Shown here: positions 35,079 to 43,486 of the stretch, piece after piece
Layout: each line of letters opens with the position of its first letter
Numbering within the stretch: the first letter of the stretch is position 1
The notes under the pieces: model-generated
Database searches by the model: none
Seen by the model: the letters and a program-made list of their open reading frames with translations, nothing else
Told to the model about the DNA's origin: nothing
Made by a program: the position numbers and the translations under genes
Source: Streptomyces sp. NBC_00683
GTDB lineage: Bacteria; Actinomycetota; Actinomycetes; Streptomycetales; Streptomycetaceae
Reading direction: 5' to 3'
NCBI RefSeq assembly: GCF_036226745.1
Contig: NZ_CP109013.1
Coordinates: 1 to 64,000, forward strand
DNA length: 64,000 bases

Positions 35079-36898
35079 CGTCGTGCTCCTTCGAAGCGGT
35101 TGCGCAGGAAGACCGCCAGGCTGAGCAGGCCCGCGGTGATCAGGACCAGTACGAGGGCGCTGCCCCACGCCTGGGCGATCGCCTCGGGAGCGCCGGAGTC
35201 CTGCGACAGGGTGAAGATGTGCGTGGGCAGGGCCTGGACCGGAGCGTTGACGATGCCGGTCGGGAGGGCGGGGGCTCCGAAGAATACTGTGGCGGTGAAG
35301 ATCAGGGGGGCCGTCTCGCCCGCCGCGCGGGCCAGGCCGAGCAGCAGGCCGGTGAGCGTAGCCGGCCAGGTGTACGGGATGACCACGGAGCGGACGTACT
35401 GGGAGCCGGTGAGGCCCAGCGCGAAGGCGGCCTCGGTGATCTCCGCCGGCATGCTCCGGATCCGGCCTGCGGTGGTGAGTGCGACCACCGGCACCACCAC
35501 GGGCACCAGGACCACGGCGCCGGCCAGCCAGGAACGGCCCCAGCCCATGGTTGTGCAGAAGAGGACGTACCCGGCGAGGCCCAGCAGGATGGTGGGCGTC
35601 CCGCCGACCGCCACGGTCACCGTCTCCAGGACGCGGGCGGTCTTCGCGGAGGCACGTGTACCGATCACGACGCCCGCTCCGTAACCGAGCGGCAGCGCGA
35701 TCAGCGCCGTGGTCGCAAGGAGCAGGAGCGTACCGATGATCTGGTCGCGTATGCCGCCACCCGCCGCGCCTTCGGAGGGCGAGAACCAGAAGACCGGATT
35801 GAGTGCCGCGCCGCCGCGGGTCAGCAGGATGCCGAGCATGCCGAGGAGCAGGGCTCCCGGCAGCAGCAGGGCCCCGAGCCGGACGACGGTGGTGAGCCGG
35901 TCCTTCGGAGTGCGCAGCCACGCGGAGGACCGACGGGTACGCGGAGCGCGCGCGGCCCGTCCCGTGGAGCCGCGGGTGCCCCACACGGTGGCGACGGCGA
36001 CCAGGGTCAGCAGGATGATGCCAAGGCCGCACAGCGCCGCGAAGTACGGGCCGGAGGTGCCCGCGAGCATCGGCTCGGGGCCGGCCAGCTTGGTGGTGAG
36101 CGTCTGACCGGGGCGTACGAGGGAGGAGAAGACGTCCCCCAGCGACTCCGGCAGCCGCCCGTCGGCACGGCCGATGACCATGAAGACCGCGATGGCCTCA
36201 CCCAGTGCCCGGGCCAGGCCGAGGAGGACGCCGGCGCGCATGCCCGACCGGGCCTGGGGCAGGACGGCGGACCGCACGACCTCGCGGCGGGTCAGGCCGA
36301 GGGAGTACGCGGCCTCCCGGTACCGGCCGGGTACGGCGGCCAGCGCGTCCACGCTGACCGCCACGATCGTCGGCATGATCATCACGGCGAGGACGATGCC
36401 GGCGGCGAGCAGGCTGTCGCCGCCCGGTACGTCACCGAGGTCCGCCACGAACGGCCGGATCACCATGATGCCGATCAGGCCGTAGACGATGGAGGGGACC
36501 GCTGCCAGGAGTTCGATGCTCAGGCGCAGAGGCTTGGCGAGGCGGGGCGGCAGGTACTCGGACAGGGCGACGGCCGCCGCCCAGCCGACCGGGACGGCGA
36601 GCACCAGTGCCAGGACGCACACGACCGCTGAGCCGTAGATCATGGCCAGGCCGCCGAAGGCGAGGTTCCCCGGACTCCAGGTGGATGAGGTGAACAGGGT
36701 CGCCCAGTCGACGGTTCCGCTCGCGATGCCCGTGAAGAGATAGCCGAGCAGGATCGTGAGGGTGAGCAGCACGGACAGGACGCCGCTGTACGCCCATCCC
36801 CAGACCCATCTCGCCCGGCTGCCGCGGCCGCTCCCGGAGGAGGGCCGCGACACGGCGGGTCCGGGCGCCTGGGCGGGGCGCTCCAGAGTGAGCCCCAT
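35066..36898 (-). CDS. pstCA: Fused PstC-PstA phosphate permease
   Basis: 610 residues holding two complete ABC permease units. The first (about residues 30-300, PstC-like) has VPSIVYGLIGIMVIRPF and the EAA loop EAAYSLGLTRREVVRSAVLP. The second (about 335-605, PstA-like) has GGTPTILLGLAGYVLFC and EAAFALGLTGSQYVRSVVIP. A hydrophilic Arg-rich joint (about 312-335) links them. Normally pstC and pstA are separate genes. The order pstS-pstCA-pstB (minus strand) has a 2-bp gap after pstS and a 13-bp overlap with pstB. It forms the membrane channel for phosphate. Confidence 0.9.
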   Translation of the reverse strand: MGLTLERPAQAPGPAVSRPSSGSGRGSRARWVWGWAYSGVLSVLLTLTILLGYLFTGIASGTVDWATLFTSSTWSPGNLAFGGLAMIYGSAVVCVLALVLAVPVGWAAAVALSEYLPPRLAKPLRLSIELLAAVPSIVYGLIGIMVIRPFVADLGDVPGGDSLLAAGIVLAVMIMPTIVAVSVDALAAVPGRYREAAYSLGLTRREVVRSAVLPQARSGMRAGVLLGLARALGEAIAVFMVIGRADGRLPESLGDVFSSLVRPGQTLTTKLAGPEPMLAGTSGPYFAALCGLGIILLTLVAVATVWGTRGSTGRAARAPRTRRSSAWLRTPKDRLTTVVRLGALLLPGALLLGMLGILLTRGGAALNPVFWFSPSEGAAGGGIRDQIIGTLLLLATTALIALPLGYGAGVVIGTRASAKTARVLETVTVAVGGTPTILLGLAGYVLFCTTMGWGRSWLAGAVVLVPVVVPVVALTTAGRIRSMPAEITEAAFALGLTGSQYVRSVVIPYTWPATLTGLLLGLARAAGETAPLIFTATVFFGAPALPTGIVNAPVQALPTHIFTLSQDSGAPEAIAQAWGSALVLVLITAGLLSLAVFLRNRFEGARRWTT

Positions 36899-36900
36899 CG

Positions 36901-37821
36901 TCAGAGGCCCATCTGTTCGCGTGTGAGGTAGCCGTGCTCGGGCAGGAGCTTCTGGCCCTCGGGCGAGAGGATGTAGTCGATGTACTGCTTGACGGTGCCC
37001 TTCGGCTTGCCGTTGGTGATCATGTACAGCGGACGGGTCATCGGGTACTTGCCGGACGCCACGTCCGCCAGGGTGGGAGCGACGCCCTCCAGAGGCACGG
37101 CGACCAGCTCAGGGTGGCCCTCGATGAAGCCGGTCGACAGCGGGGCGATGGAACCGCGGGTGGACTTCAGCTTGTTGCGAGTCTCCAGGTTGCCACCGAC
37201 GACGGCGTAGTTCGCGGACTTGGGCGGGGCCGGCGGCTCGCCCTTGCCGTAGATGAACTTGTCGAGCACCTCACGGGTGCCGCGACCGGGCTCCTTGTCG
37301 TACACGAAGACCTGGAGGTCGGGGCCGCCGACCTCCTTCCAATTGGTGATCTTCCCCTCGAACAGGCCCGCCACCTGCGCCTTGGTCAGGCCCTTGACCC
37401 CGCCGTCGGCGACTTCCTTGGTGATGATGACGCCAACGGCGTCCGCACCGATCTGCGTGGTGACGAAGTCCGTGTCGGGGTACGCCTTGTGGTCCTTGTC
37501 GGACAGAGGCTTGGAGCTGAGGGCAATGTTGATCTGGCCGGTGCCGAGCTGGGAGATACCGCCGGCGGAGCCGCCCTGAGTGGCGACGGTGATGTTCAGG
37601 CCCTTGGCCTTCAGCGCCTCGGCGGCGTCGGAGGCGACCGGGGCGACAGTGGTGGAGCCGCTGGCCTGGATGGCGTCCGAGCCGGCGTTCGCGGAGCCGG
37701 CGCAGCCGGTCAGGGCGGCGGAGAGGAGAAGAGCGGCGGAGACGACGGAGGTCCCCTGGCGGACACGCCGTCCGGTGAGGCGCGGTCTTCTACTGCGGAT
37801 TTCGGTGGACATGAAAGACAT
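36901..37821 (-). CDS. pstS: Phosphate-binding lipoprotein PstS
   Basis: 306 residues from ATG 37821 (AAAGG upstream; ATG 37812 also possible). A lipoprotein signal with lipobox ALTGC is near residue 35. The mature protein has the PstS phosphate-site patterns ASGSTTVAPVASDAAEAL, TQGGSAGGISQLGTGQINIA and KEPGRGTREVLDKFI. It is a solute-binding protein for the fused permease. The 470-bp leader and a shared operator motif with arsP (38294-38312) suggest arsenic-linked control. Its ability to discriminate phosphate from arsenate cannot be read from sequence. Confidence 0.92.
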   Translation of the reverse strand: MSFMSTEIRSRRPRLTGRRVRQGTSVVSAALLLSAALTGCAGSANAGSDAIQASGSTTVAPVASDAAEALKAKGLNITVATQGGSAGGISQLGTGQINIALSSKPLSDKDHKAYPDTDFVTTQIGADAVGVIITKEVADGGVKGLTKAQVAGLFEGKITNWKEVGGPDLQVFVYDKEPGRGTREVLDKFIYGKGEPPAPPKSANYAVVGGNLETRNKLKSTRGSIAPLSTGFIEGHPELVAVPLEGVAPTLADVASGKYPMTRPLYMITNGKPKGTVKQYIDYILSPEGQKLLPEHGYLTREQMGL

Positions 37822-38527
37822 GGCGGTGCCTTTGCGGTGATGGGAGGGGCGGGAATCGGGGAACACCGGTGACGGGCGTCGCCCCTGTGGCATGCAGGTC
37901 TGTGGTCGGGACATAGAAGGGGTGCGGCCGTGACTGCCGGTGGCCCCCTGCCCACGTGGACGAAGCGGGCGGACGCCGGGCGAGCCTGCAGGTGCTCCGA
38001 CAAGGCGGCGCGGTGGACACCGGGCGTGCGGATGATGGCTACTCATGGCTTGCAGCCGATGCCCTTGCGATCCTTATCGCGTTCCCCGTTGAACTCGCTC
38101 CGGACCGTAGGGGTTGCCGTGGGGCGCTCAAGCGCTTGAACGATTGGTGCTCGGCCCACTCCCCTTTGAAGGGCCTGAAGCATCAAAGCATCGGTATCCG
38201 TCCACCCGCTGACCCCGGGTGCGGACCGCGATGCCGTGGGCGAACGTTACCGCCTCCGAGTCCCCCTGGCGACACCTTGATTGGTGGAAATCATCGATGA
38301 TCGGCGATTGAATTTGAGTCACACACCGGGGTGGTGGGTGCGCCGCCTGGGGTCGGCCACGAATTCCGAAGCCGCATGGGTCGCCAGTCGAAACCTTCGC
38401 CCTGGACGGCTTCAAGCTGTGTGAACAAACGGATTCAAGCGGATGGCCTCTCTTCGCAACCAGCTACAGAGGGGGACGAATCGGGGCAGCGCCACTTTGT
38501 GGCGACGGAGGATCGGCGAGATGGTCT
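37822..38527. other. Divergent regulatory region between pstS and arsL
   Basis: About 700 bp without a convincing gene. It holds the 12-bp palindrome ATCATCGATGAT (38290-38301) and the operator-like motif at 38294-38312. GTTCAAGCGCTTGAGCG (minus strand, near 38120) is a candidate direct-repeat site of the PHO-box kind, but the match is weak. Confidence 0.45.
38290..38312. promoter_or_regulatory. Predicted ArsR-type operator, pst side
   Basis: ATCATCGATGAT is a perfect palindrome, and TCGATGATNGNCGATTNAA spans 38294-38312. The same 19-bp pattern occurs at 56874-56892 upstream of arsP. In both places a minus-strand transporter operon lies to the left. Confidence 0.6.
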
Positions 38528-38615
38528 TTCAGTCATTCATCGATCTATTGACATACATCGCTCAACGCTGGCAGGGTTCCGGCCGTCGGTCGACAGCGTC
38601 GTTACCGACCTGGGC
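38528..38615 (+). promoter_or_regulatory. 88-bp repeated promoter/operator, arsL copy
   Basis: Nearly identical, with the same length, to 49575-49662 upstream of the ATP-grasp/mtn operon. It includes an inverted repeat CGATCTAT-TGAC-ATACATCG (38541-38560, 7 of 8 arm positions pair) that overlaps a -35 TTGACA (38548-38553). CAGGGT (38572-38577) is a possible -10 at an 18-bp spacing. It lies 57 bp before the arsL start, with conserved leader included. Confidence 0.8.
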
Positions 38616-38672
38616 TCTGACCCGGCCCCATCTCGATCCGTCACGCTCCTTGATCACTCCCTGGGGGGAAGT

Positions 38673-39923
38673 GTGAGTAGTCCCCGTGTTCTGGTTGCCT
38701 CCGCGTTCGAAGCGGAGCTCCAGCCCTTGACGTCCGCGTGCGCGGCTGCCGCTCTGCAGCACCACGGCGCCGACGTCGTCGGCTGGGACGCGCACCTGCT
38801 TCCCGACGCCATTCCGGAAGGCCCCTTCGACCTCACGCTCGTCTCGGTCCAGCAGTTCGAGGGCCTCGAGCGTGGAATCGCCCTGGCCCGCAGGGTCTCG
38901 GAGGCGTACGGCACCACGGTCGTGACCTTCGGCCAGTACGCGCAGATGAACCACCGGGAATTCCTCGACGTCGCCGACGGCATCATCATGGAGGAGCCCG
39001 AGCTCATCAGCGAGGAGCTGGCCCAGCTCGCCGCCGGCACCATCGCGCTGGACGCGGTGCCCGCCCTGATGACCCGCACGGGCATGCGGCCCAAGCCCCC
39101 GCGTCGGCGCATCTCGGTCACCAAGCCCGCCCGGGACCTGTTCCCCTCCCTCGTGCACTACCCGGCGCACCACTCGCCGTTCGGCCTGATGGGCAACATC
39201 GAGACGTCCCGCGGCTGCCACCACAAGTGCACCTACTGCTCCGTGTACGGCGCCTACGACGGCGGGGTCGCCGCGTACGACGCCGACAGCGTCCTGGCCG
39301 ACGCCCTGCAGCTGGCAGAGGAGGGCGTCCGGCACTTCTGCTTCATCGACGCCGAGTTCTTCAACTCCCGCACCATCGGCATCGGTGTGGTCGAGCGGCT
39401 CGTCGAGGCCATCGGCCCCCTCACGTTCGAGTTCACCACCCGCGTCGACCACGTCCTCGACTACACCAAGGAACTGGAGAAGCTCGTCTCGCTCGGGCTG
39501 CGCCGCGTCACCTGCGCCCTCGAGTTCCCGTCCAACCGCATCCTGCGCATCTTCGACAAGCACATCGACGTCGACCACATGCGCGAGGCGGTCGACGAGG
39601 CCGAGCGGATCGGCTTCGAGCTGTACCCGACGTTCATCCCCTTCACCCCGTGGATTGAGTACGAGGAGCTCCTCGGCTTCGAGGACTGGCTGGTCGAGAC
39701 CGGCCTCGCCCGCGTCACCGACCCGACCGCCCTGCAGACCCGACTGCTGCTGTTCAAGGGCTCCCCCCTGCTCTCCTCGCCCTGGATGGAGGACATCGCC
39801 ACCGTCGACCGCGGCTTCTGGGTCGAGTGGACCCACCCCGACAAGCGCGTCGAGGAGCTCTGGCAGGAGCGCCGCACCGACGCCGAGGACGCCGGCAAGA
39901 TCCGCTGCTGCGTGAAGTGCTGA
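38673..39923 (+). CDS. arsL: ArsL-type radical SAM enzyme, As-C bond formation
   Basis: 416 residues from GTG 38673 (GGGGGGAAGT upstream). Residues 1-130 form a cobalamin-binding-like Rossmann domain without a DxHxxG motif. The radical SAM cluster motif is C182-x3-C186-x2-C189 in SRGCHHKCTYCSVYGAY, followed by the barrel with EFPSNRILRIFDKHID. The protein ends in RCCVKC (411-416). A C-terminal RCC-x-KC is what I know from ArsL, which moves the 3-amino-3-carboxypropyl group of SAM to As(III) to form hydroxyarsinothricin. The alternative, a B12 radical methylase, is less likely given the tail, the neighbouring ArsM and the ars genes. It is first in an operon of four genes with short gaps. Confidence 0.85.
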   Translation: MSSPRVLVASAFEAELQPLTSACAAAALQHHGADVVGWDAHLLPDAIPEGPFDLTLVSVQQFEGLERGIALARRVSEAYGTTVVTFGQYAQMNHREFLDVADGIIMEEPELISEELAQLAAGTIALDAVPALMTRTGMRPKPPRRRISVTKPARDLFPSLVHYPAHHSPFGLMGNIETSRGCHHKCTYCSVYGAYDGGVAAYDADSVLADALQLAEEGVRHFCFIDAEFFNSRTIGIGVVERLVEAIGPLTFEFTTRVDHVLDYTKELEKLVSLGLRRVTCALEFPSNRILRIFDKHIDVDHMREAVDEAERIGFELYPTFIPFTPWIEYEELLGFEDWLVETGLARVTDPTALQTRLLLFKGSPLLSSPWMEDIATVDRGFWVEWTHPDKRVEELWQERRTDAEDAGKIRCCVKC

Positions 39924-39953
39924 CCCACCCGCTCACAAGAAAAGGACACTGAC

Positions 39954-41213
39954 ATGGGTGGATCACCCCGCGTCGTCATCTCCACCGGCCAGGCACTCCC
40001 GGACATGGACTGGGCCGGCGAGCTCGCCGGCCTCACCGACTCGTGGCCGTACCTTGGCCCCACCTGGCTGCGGGCCACGGAGAAGGTACTCCCCGACGTC
40101 CAGCCCTGGCACACCCTCGCCCACCGCGCCCGCGGCGAGCTGGCCCTCCTTCCCGGCTACATCCTCACCACCCCGCCGGCCGTCGACCACGAGCCGCGCA
40201 CCTACCTCGGATGGCAGGCGCCCTCGGGCGAAGAGGTGTGCTGTGGCGCCGAGACCGACGCCGCGCGCAGTGCCGAGGTCGACGCGCTGGGAACCGAGCC
40301 CTTCTTCCCGACGCTCCTGCTCGGCTCCCCGCTGGGCTACCGCACCGAGGTCGCCTACAACTTCTGGACCCCCACCCTGATGGGGTCCATCATCGACAAG
40401 CTCGTGCCCGCCGCCTTCGAGGCCGGCATCCGCTGCATCGTGGCCCCCTGGATTCCCAGCCGCCGTGGCAACGACGCCCTCGTCGACGCGCTCGACGCCG
40501 CCGGCGCGTCCAGCACCTTCTGGGGCTACGAGGACTTCATGAGCCTCGACGCGCCGAACTGGGAAGGACACCTCGCCGCCCTGCCGCTGAAGAAGCGCCA
40601 GCGCATCAAGGGCGACGTCCGCCGCGCCGAAGCCGCCGGCGTGACGATCGAGCGCGTCGACGGTACCGACATCCGCCCCTACGTCGCCCGCATCGCCGAA
40701 CTCACCTGTCTCAACCGGGAGAAGAACGGCGCCGGCGAGGAGCCCGAGCACATCGTCGGTGTCCTCTCCGCGCTCATCGACGAGGGCGCGGACGTCCGCG
40801 CCTACCTCGGCTACAAGGACGGCGCTCTGGTCGCCACCTGCGTCACCATCCGAAAGAACCACCGCCTCTTCCCGAAGTGGGCCGGCTTCGACTACGCCGC
40901 GATCGGTGAGCGCAGCGGCATCTACTTCGCCCTCGTCCTGGACGCGCCCGTCCGCGACGCGTACGCCGAGGGCCTACGCACCGTCGAGTTCGGCGCCGGA
41001 GCCCACCAGGCGAAGGCTCTGCGCGGCTGCACCCCGCGCGAAGTCCGTACCTCGATGCTGCTCTCCGACCCGGCGCTGCGCCCGCAGGCGAGCGCCTGGC
41101 TCGACGCCTTCGGAAACAGTCGGCGCGTCGCGTTCGGCGCCGCGTCCCCCGCCCCGGCCCAGCCCGCGAACCTGCCCCTCCTGGGCGGCTCCGGCGACAG
41201 CTGCTGCGGCTGA
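39954..41213 (+). CDS. FemAB/BioF2-like GNAT acyltransferase of the arsenic operon
   Basis: 419 residues from ATG 39954 (AAGGAC upstream), 30 bp after arsL. The C-terminal half has the FemAB-like/GNAT pattern: LPLKKRQRIKGDVRRAEAAG near residue 211, then LGYKDGALVATCVTIRKN and GLRTVEFGAGAHQAKALRGC near 345. Family members add acyl or aminoacyl groups to amines, some from aminoacyl-tRNA. The protein ends GDSCCG, a vicinal Cys pair near the terminus as in ArsL and ArsM of the same operon. It could acylate the amino group of the arsenic product (protection or peptide formation). No such member is known to me in the characterised arsinothricin cluster. Confidence 0.7.
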   Translation: MGGSPRVVISTGQALPDMDWAGELAGLTDSWPYLGPTWLRATEKVLPDVQPWHTLAHRARGELALLPGYILTTPPAVDHEPRTYLGWQAPSGEEVCCGAETDAARSAEVDALGTEPFFPTLLLGSPLGYRTEVAYNFWTPTLMGSIIDKLVPAAFEAGIRCIVAPWIPSRRGNDALVDALDAAGASSTFWGYEDFMSLDAPNWEGHLAALPLKKRQRIKGDVRRAEAAGVTIERVDGTDIRPYVARIAELTCLNREKNGAGEEPEHIVGVLSALIDEGADVRAYLGYKDGALVATCVTIRKNHRLFPKWAGFDYAAIGERSGIYFALVLDAPVRDAYAEGLRTVEFGAGAHQAKALRGCTPREVRTSMLLSDPALRPQASAWLDAFGNSRRVAFGAASPAPAQPANLPLLGGSGDSCCG

Positions 41214-41250
41214 CCCCGCCCGACTCCACGACAAGGACGAGAAGGACCCC

Positions 41251-42357
41251 ATGATCACCTTCATCCCCCTGACCGGATTCCTCGGGGCGGGCAAGACCAC
41301 GACCATGACCGCCGCCGCGCTCGCGCTCCAGGAGCAGGGCCGCAAGGTCGCCGTCATCACCAACGACCAGGGCGTCGAACTGGTCGACACCAAGCTCGTA
41401 CGGAGCAAGCTCGACAGCGTCGCCGAGGTCACCGGCGGCTGTTTCTGCTGCAAGTTCGAGGACCTCGTCGAGGCCATCGTCGCGCTGGTCGCCTCCGACA
41501 GCGTCGACACCGTGATCGCCGAAGCCGTCGGCAGCTGCACGGACCTCCAGGCCACCGTCGTACGACCGCTGCGCCAGTACTACGGCGACGACATGGTCGT
41601 TGCCCCGCTGACCACCGTGGTCGACCCGCTGCGGCACCTGGCGTTCGCCCGCGCCGCCGAGCGGGGCGAGCCGGAGTCGGACCTGTCGTACCTCTTCCGT
41701 CAGCAGGTCACCGAGGCCGACGTCATCGCTGTGAACAAGCTGGACACCATCAATGCGGACCGGGCCGAGGAACTCCTCGCCTCGCTCCGCGCGAGCAACC
41801 CGAAGGCGACCGTCGTCGGATACTCCGCCACCACCGGCGCTCACCTGGAGAACCTGCTCGACGCGTGGCAGGCACCGGCGACGAACGGGGACGTCGTCCT
41901 CGACATCGACTACGACCGCTACGCGGCCGCCGAGGCCCAGCTCGCCTGGATGAACCAGGAGCTCGACCTCACCGCCGCCGGCGACGGTTTCGACGCGACG
42001 GCCTGGGCCCGCACCGTCCTTGAGGAGCTGTCCGCCTGGGCCGCGGAGCACGACGCTGTGATCGGCCACGCCAAGATCACCGTGGAGACGGCCGACGGGG
42101 ACTTCGCCAAGCTCAGCCTCACCGAGTCCGGCGCGCAGCCCACCCTCGACCGCGCCGCCGCCGCGCACGCGCCGACCGGCCGGGCCGTCGTCAACGCCCG
42201 GGTCGCCTGCGAGCCCGACGCCCTGGACGCGGCCGTCACCGAGGCCGTCAAGGCAGCCGACCTCGCCACCGCCGTCACCTCCTCGGCGACCACCCCGGTG
42301 TCGTTCAAGCCCTCCTACCCGCGCCCCGTGCACCGCCTCGCCCCCGCCGGCGCCTGA
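41251..42357 (+). CDS. CobW/COG0523-type P-loop GTPase
   Basis: 368 residues from ATG 41251 (AAGGA upstream). Walker A GFLGAGKT is at residues 9-16. The metal motif GGCFCC has C64-x-C66-C67, as in COG0523 metallochaperones (GCxCC). A VNKLD guanine-specificity motif is near residue 161. These GTPases deliver metals to client proteins. In this operon the client could be ArsL or ArsM and the cargo a metal or As(III), since the Cys triad would also bind a thiophilic arsenic. This is inference. The C-terminal region is long and lacks the CobW_C signature I would look for. Confidence 0.75.
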   Translation: MITFIPLTGFLGAGKTTTMTAAALALQEQGRKVAVITNDQGVELVDTKLVRSKLDSVAEVTGGCFCCKFEDLVEAIVALVASDSVDTVIAEAVGSCTDLQATVVRPLRQYYGDDMVVAPLTTVVDPLRHLAFARAAERGEPESDLSYLFRQQVTEADVIAVNKLDTINADRAEELLASLRASNPKATVVGYSATTGAHLENLLDAWQAPATNGDVVLDIDYDRYAAAEAQLAWMNQELDLTAAGDGFDATAWARTVLEELSAWAAEHDAVIGHAKITVETADGDFAKLSLTESGAQPTLDRAAAAHAPTGRAVVNARVACEPDALDAAVTEAVKAADLATAVTSSATTPVSFKPSYPRPVHRLAPAGA

Positions 42358-42376
42358 CCGAGAAGGACCACCCGTC

Positions 42377-43165
42377 ATGAGCGACACCACCACCGCCGGC
42401 AGCCTGCAGGAAGAGGTCCGGGAGTACTACCGGGCCAAGGCCGCCGAAGCCGAGACGAGCGGCGCCTGCTGCTCGCCCGACCCGCAGACCTTCGGCCCCG
42501 CCGCGTACGACGAGATCGGCCCCGGCACCGCCCCGGACGCGGCCCTCCTCGCCAGCCTCGGCTGCGGCAACCCGAGCGCCGTCGCCGAACTGCGCGAGGG
42601 CGAGACGGTCCTGGACCTCGGCTCCGGCGGCGGCCTGGACGTCATCCTCAGCGCCCGGCGCGTCGGCCCCGACGGCCGCGTCTTCGGCCTGGACTTCCTG
42701 GAGGAGATGCTCGCCCTCGCCGCCCGCAACGTCGAGGACGCCGAGATCGACAACGTCGTCCTCCTCAAGGGCACGATCGAGTCCATCCCGCTGCCGGCCG
42801 ACACCGTCGACGTGATCATCTCCAACTGTGTGATCAACCTGTCGCTGAACAAGCCCGCAGTCTTCGCCGAGATGGCCCGCGTCCTGACCCCCGGTGGCCG
42901 CCTCGGCATCAGCGACGTCGTCGCCGAGGACCGGCTCAGCCCCGAGGAGCGAGCTGAGCGCGGCGGGCACAGCCAGTGCATCGCCGGCGCGCTGTCCGTC
43001 TCCGAGTACAAGGAACTCCTCGACGCGGTCGGCCTGAAGGACGCGGAGGTCGTCTTCACCCAGGAGGCGGCCGACGGCCTCCACGCCGCGATCATCCGTG
43101 CCCACAAGCCCGTCGACAGCATCGCCGGCGCACAGGAGTGCGCGCCCGGCGGCACCTGCTGCTGA
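42377..43165 (+). CDS. arsM: ArsM-type As(III) S-adenosylmethionine methyltransferase
   Basis: 262 residues from ATG 42377 (GAGAAGGA upstream), 19 bp after the GTPase gene. The SAM-binding motif is VLDLGSGGGLD near residue 75. ArsM hallmarks are present: SLGCGNP (C63), NCVINLS (C151) and HSQCIAGALS (C201), the three thiolates that hold arsenic, plus C31-C32. It ends GGTCC. ArsM can methylate inorganic As(III) or, in arsinothricin formation, methylate the hydroxyarsinothricin made by ArsL. The co-operonic ArsL favours the second role. A strong terminator follows 19 bp after the stop. Confidence 0.9.
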   Translation: MSDTTTAGSLQEEVREYYRAKAAEAETSGACCSPDPQTFGPAAYDEIGPGTAPDAALLASLGCGNPSAVAELREGETVLDLGSGGGLDVILSARRVGPDGRVFGLDFLEEMLALAARNVEDAEIDNVVLLKGTIESIPLPADTVDVIISNCVINLSLNKPAVFAEMARVLTPGGRLGISDVVAEDRLSPEERAERGGHSQCIAGALSVSEYKELLDAVGLKDAEVVFTQEAADGLHAAIIRAHKPVDSIAGAQECAPGGTCC

Positions 43166-43184
43166 CCACGACGTCGCACCCGGG

Positions 43185-43214
43185 CCGTGGCCGGAGCCTA
43201 AGCTCCGGCCACGG
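43185..43214 (+). terminator. Terminator of the arsL-arsM operon
   Basis: A 13-bp perfect stem CCGTGGCCGGAGC/GCTCCGGCCACGG with a 4-nt loop (ctaa), 19 bp after arsM. Confidence 0.85.
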
Positions 43215-43415
43215 TTCGCACGGTCATGCGCGTCCGCGTGCTGATCCCGGCGCGCGCAACGGCCGACAGGGGCAAGGACGTCCCCCACGGACTCGTGTCC
43301 CTGATGGACGCCAGAGGGACGCGGCACCGCACAGCCACCGCCCAGGAGACCGTCGCCACACCCCTTGGCTGCCTCTACTCGCTCGCGATCGCGGCCAGAC
43401 GACCAAGCTCCTGAT

Positions 43416-43478
43416 TGCACGGCCGGCCCGTTGCTCGCCGCGGCCGGCGCGGCGGCGGTGATCCTCATGGCCCGCTAA
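43416..43478 (+). pseudogene. Hydrophobic C-terminal remnant of a membrane protein
   Basis: In frame to a TAA at 43478 the sequence reads CTAGPLLAAAGAAAVILMAR, a membrane-helix end. No start or upstream helix in frame remains within the 43215-43415 stretch. It could be the tail of a lost transporter. In the known arsinothricin cluster arsQ encodes a membrane exporter, but the tail is too short to identify. Confidence 0.3.
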
Positions 43479-43486
43479 GGATTTCC

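Noticed and set aside
35063..36631. A 522-residue plus-strand frame across the pst permease
   Set aside because: Antisense to the fused PstC-PstA with its EAA loops and membrane helices; composition is typical of a shadow frame.
38100..38140. PHO box upstream of pstS
   Set aside because: GTTCAAGCG and TTGAGCG resemble PHO-box units, but spacing and match are poor and the site is about 280 bp from the start codon.
38562..39836. A 424-residue minus-strand frame opposite arsL
   Set aside because: Very acidic Asp/Glu/Val/Gly shadow of the radical SAM gene, no motif.
38673..39923. B12-dependent radical SAM methyltransferase
   Set aside because: The N-terminal domain looks cobalamin-binding-like but lacks DxHxxG, while the RCCVKC tail and genomic context favour ArsL. 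Not fully excluded.
38673..43165. Bisenarsan-type arsenopolyketide cluster
   Set aside because: No arsenoenolpyruvate synthase, mutase or polyketide synthase genes are present. The ArsL/ArsM signature fits arsinothricin chemistry instead.
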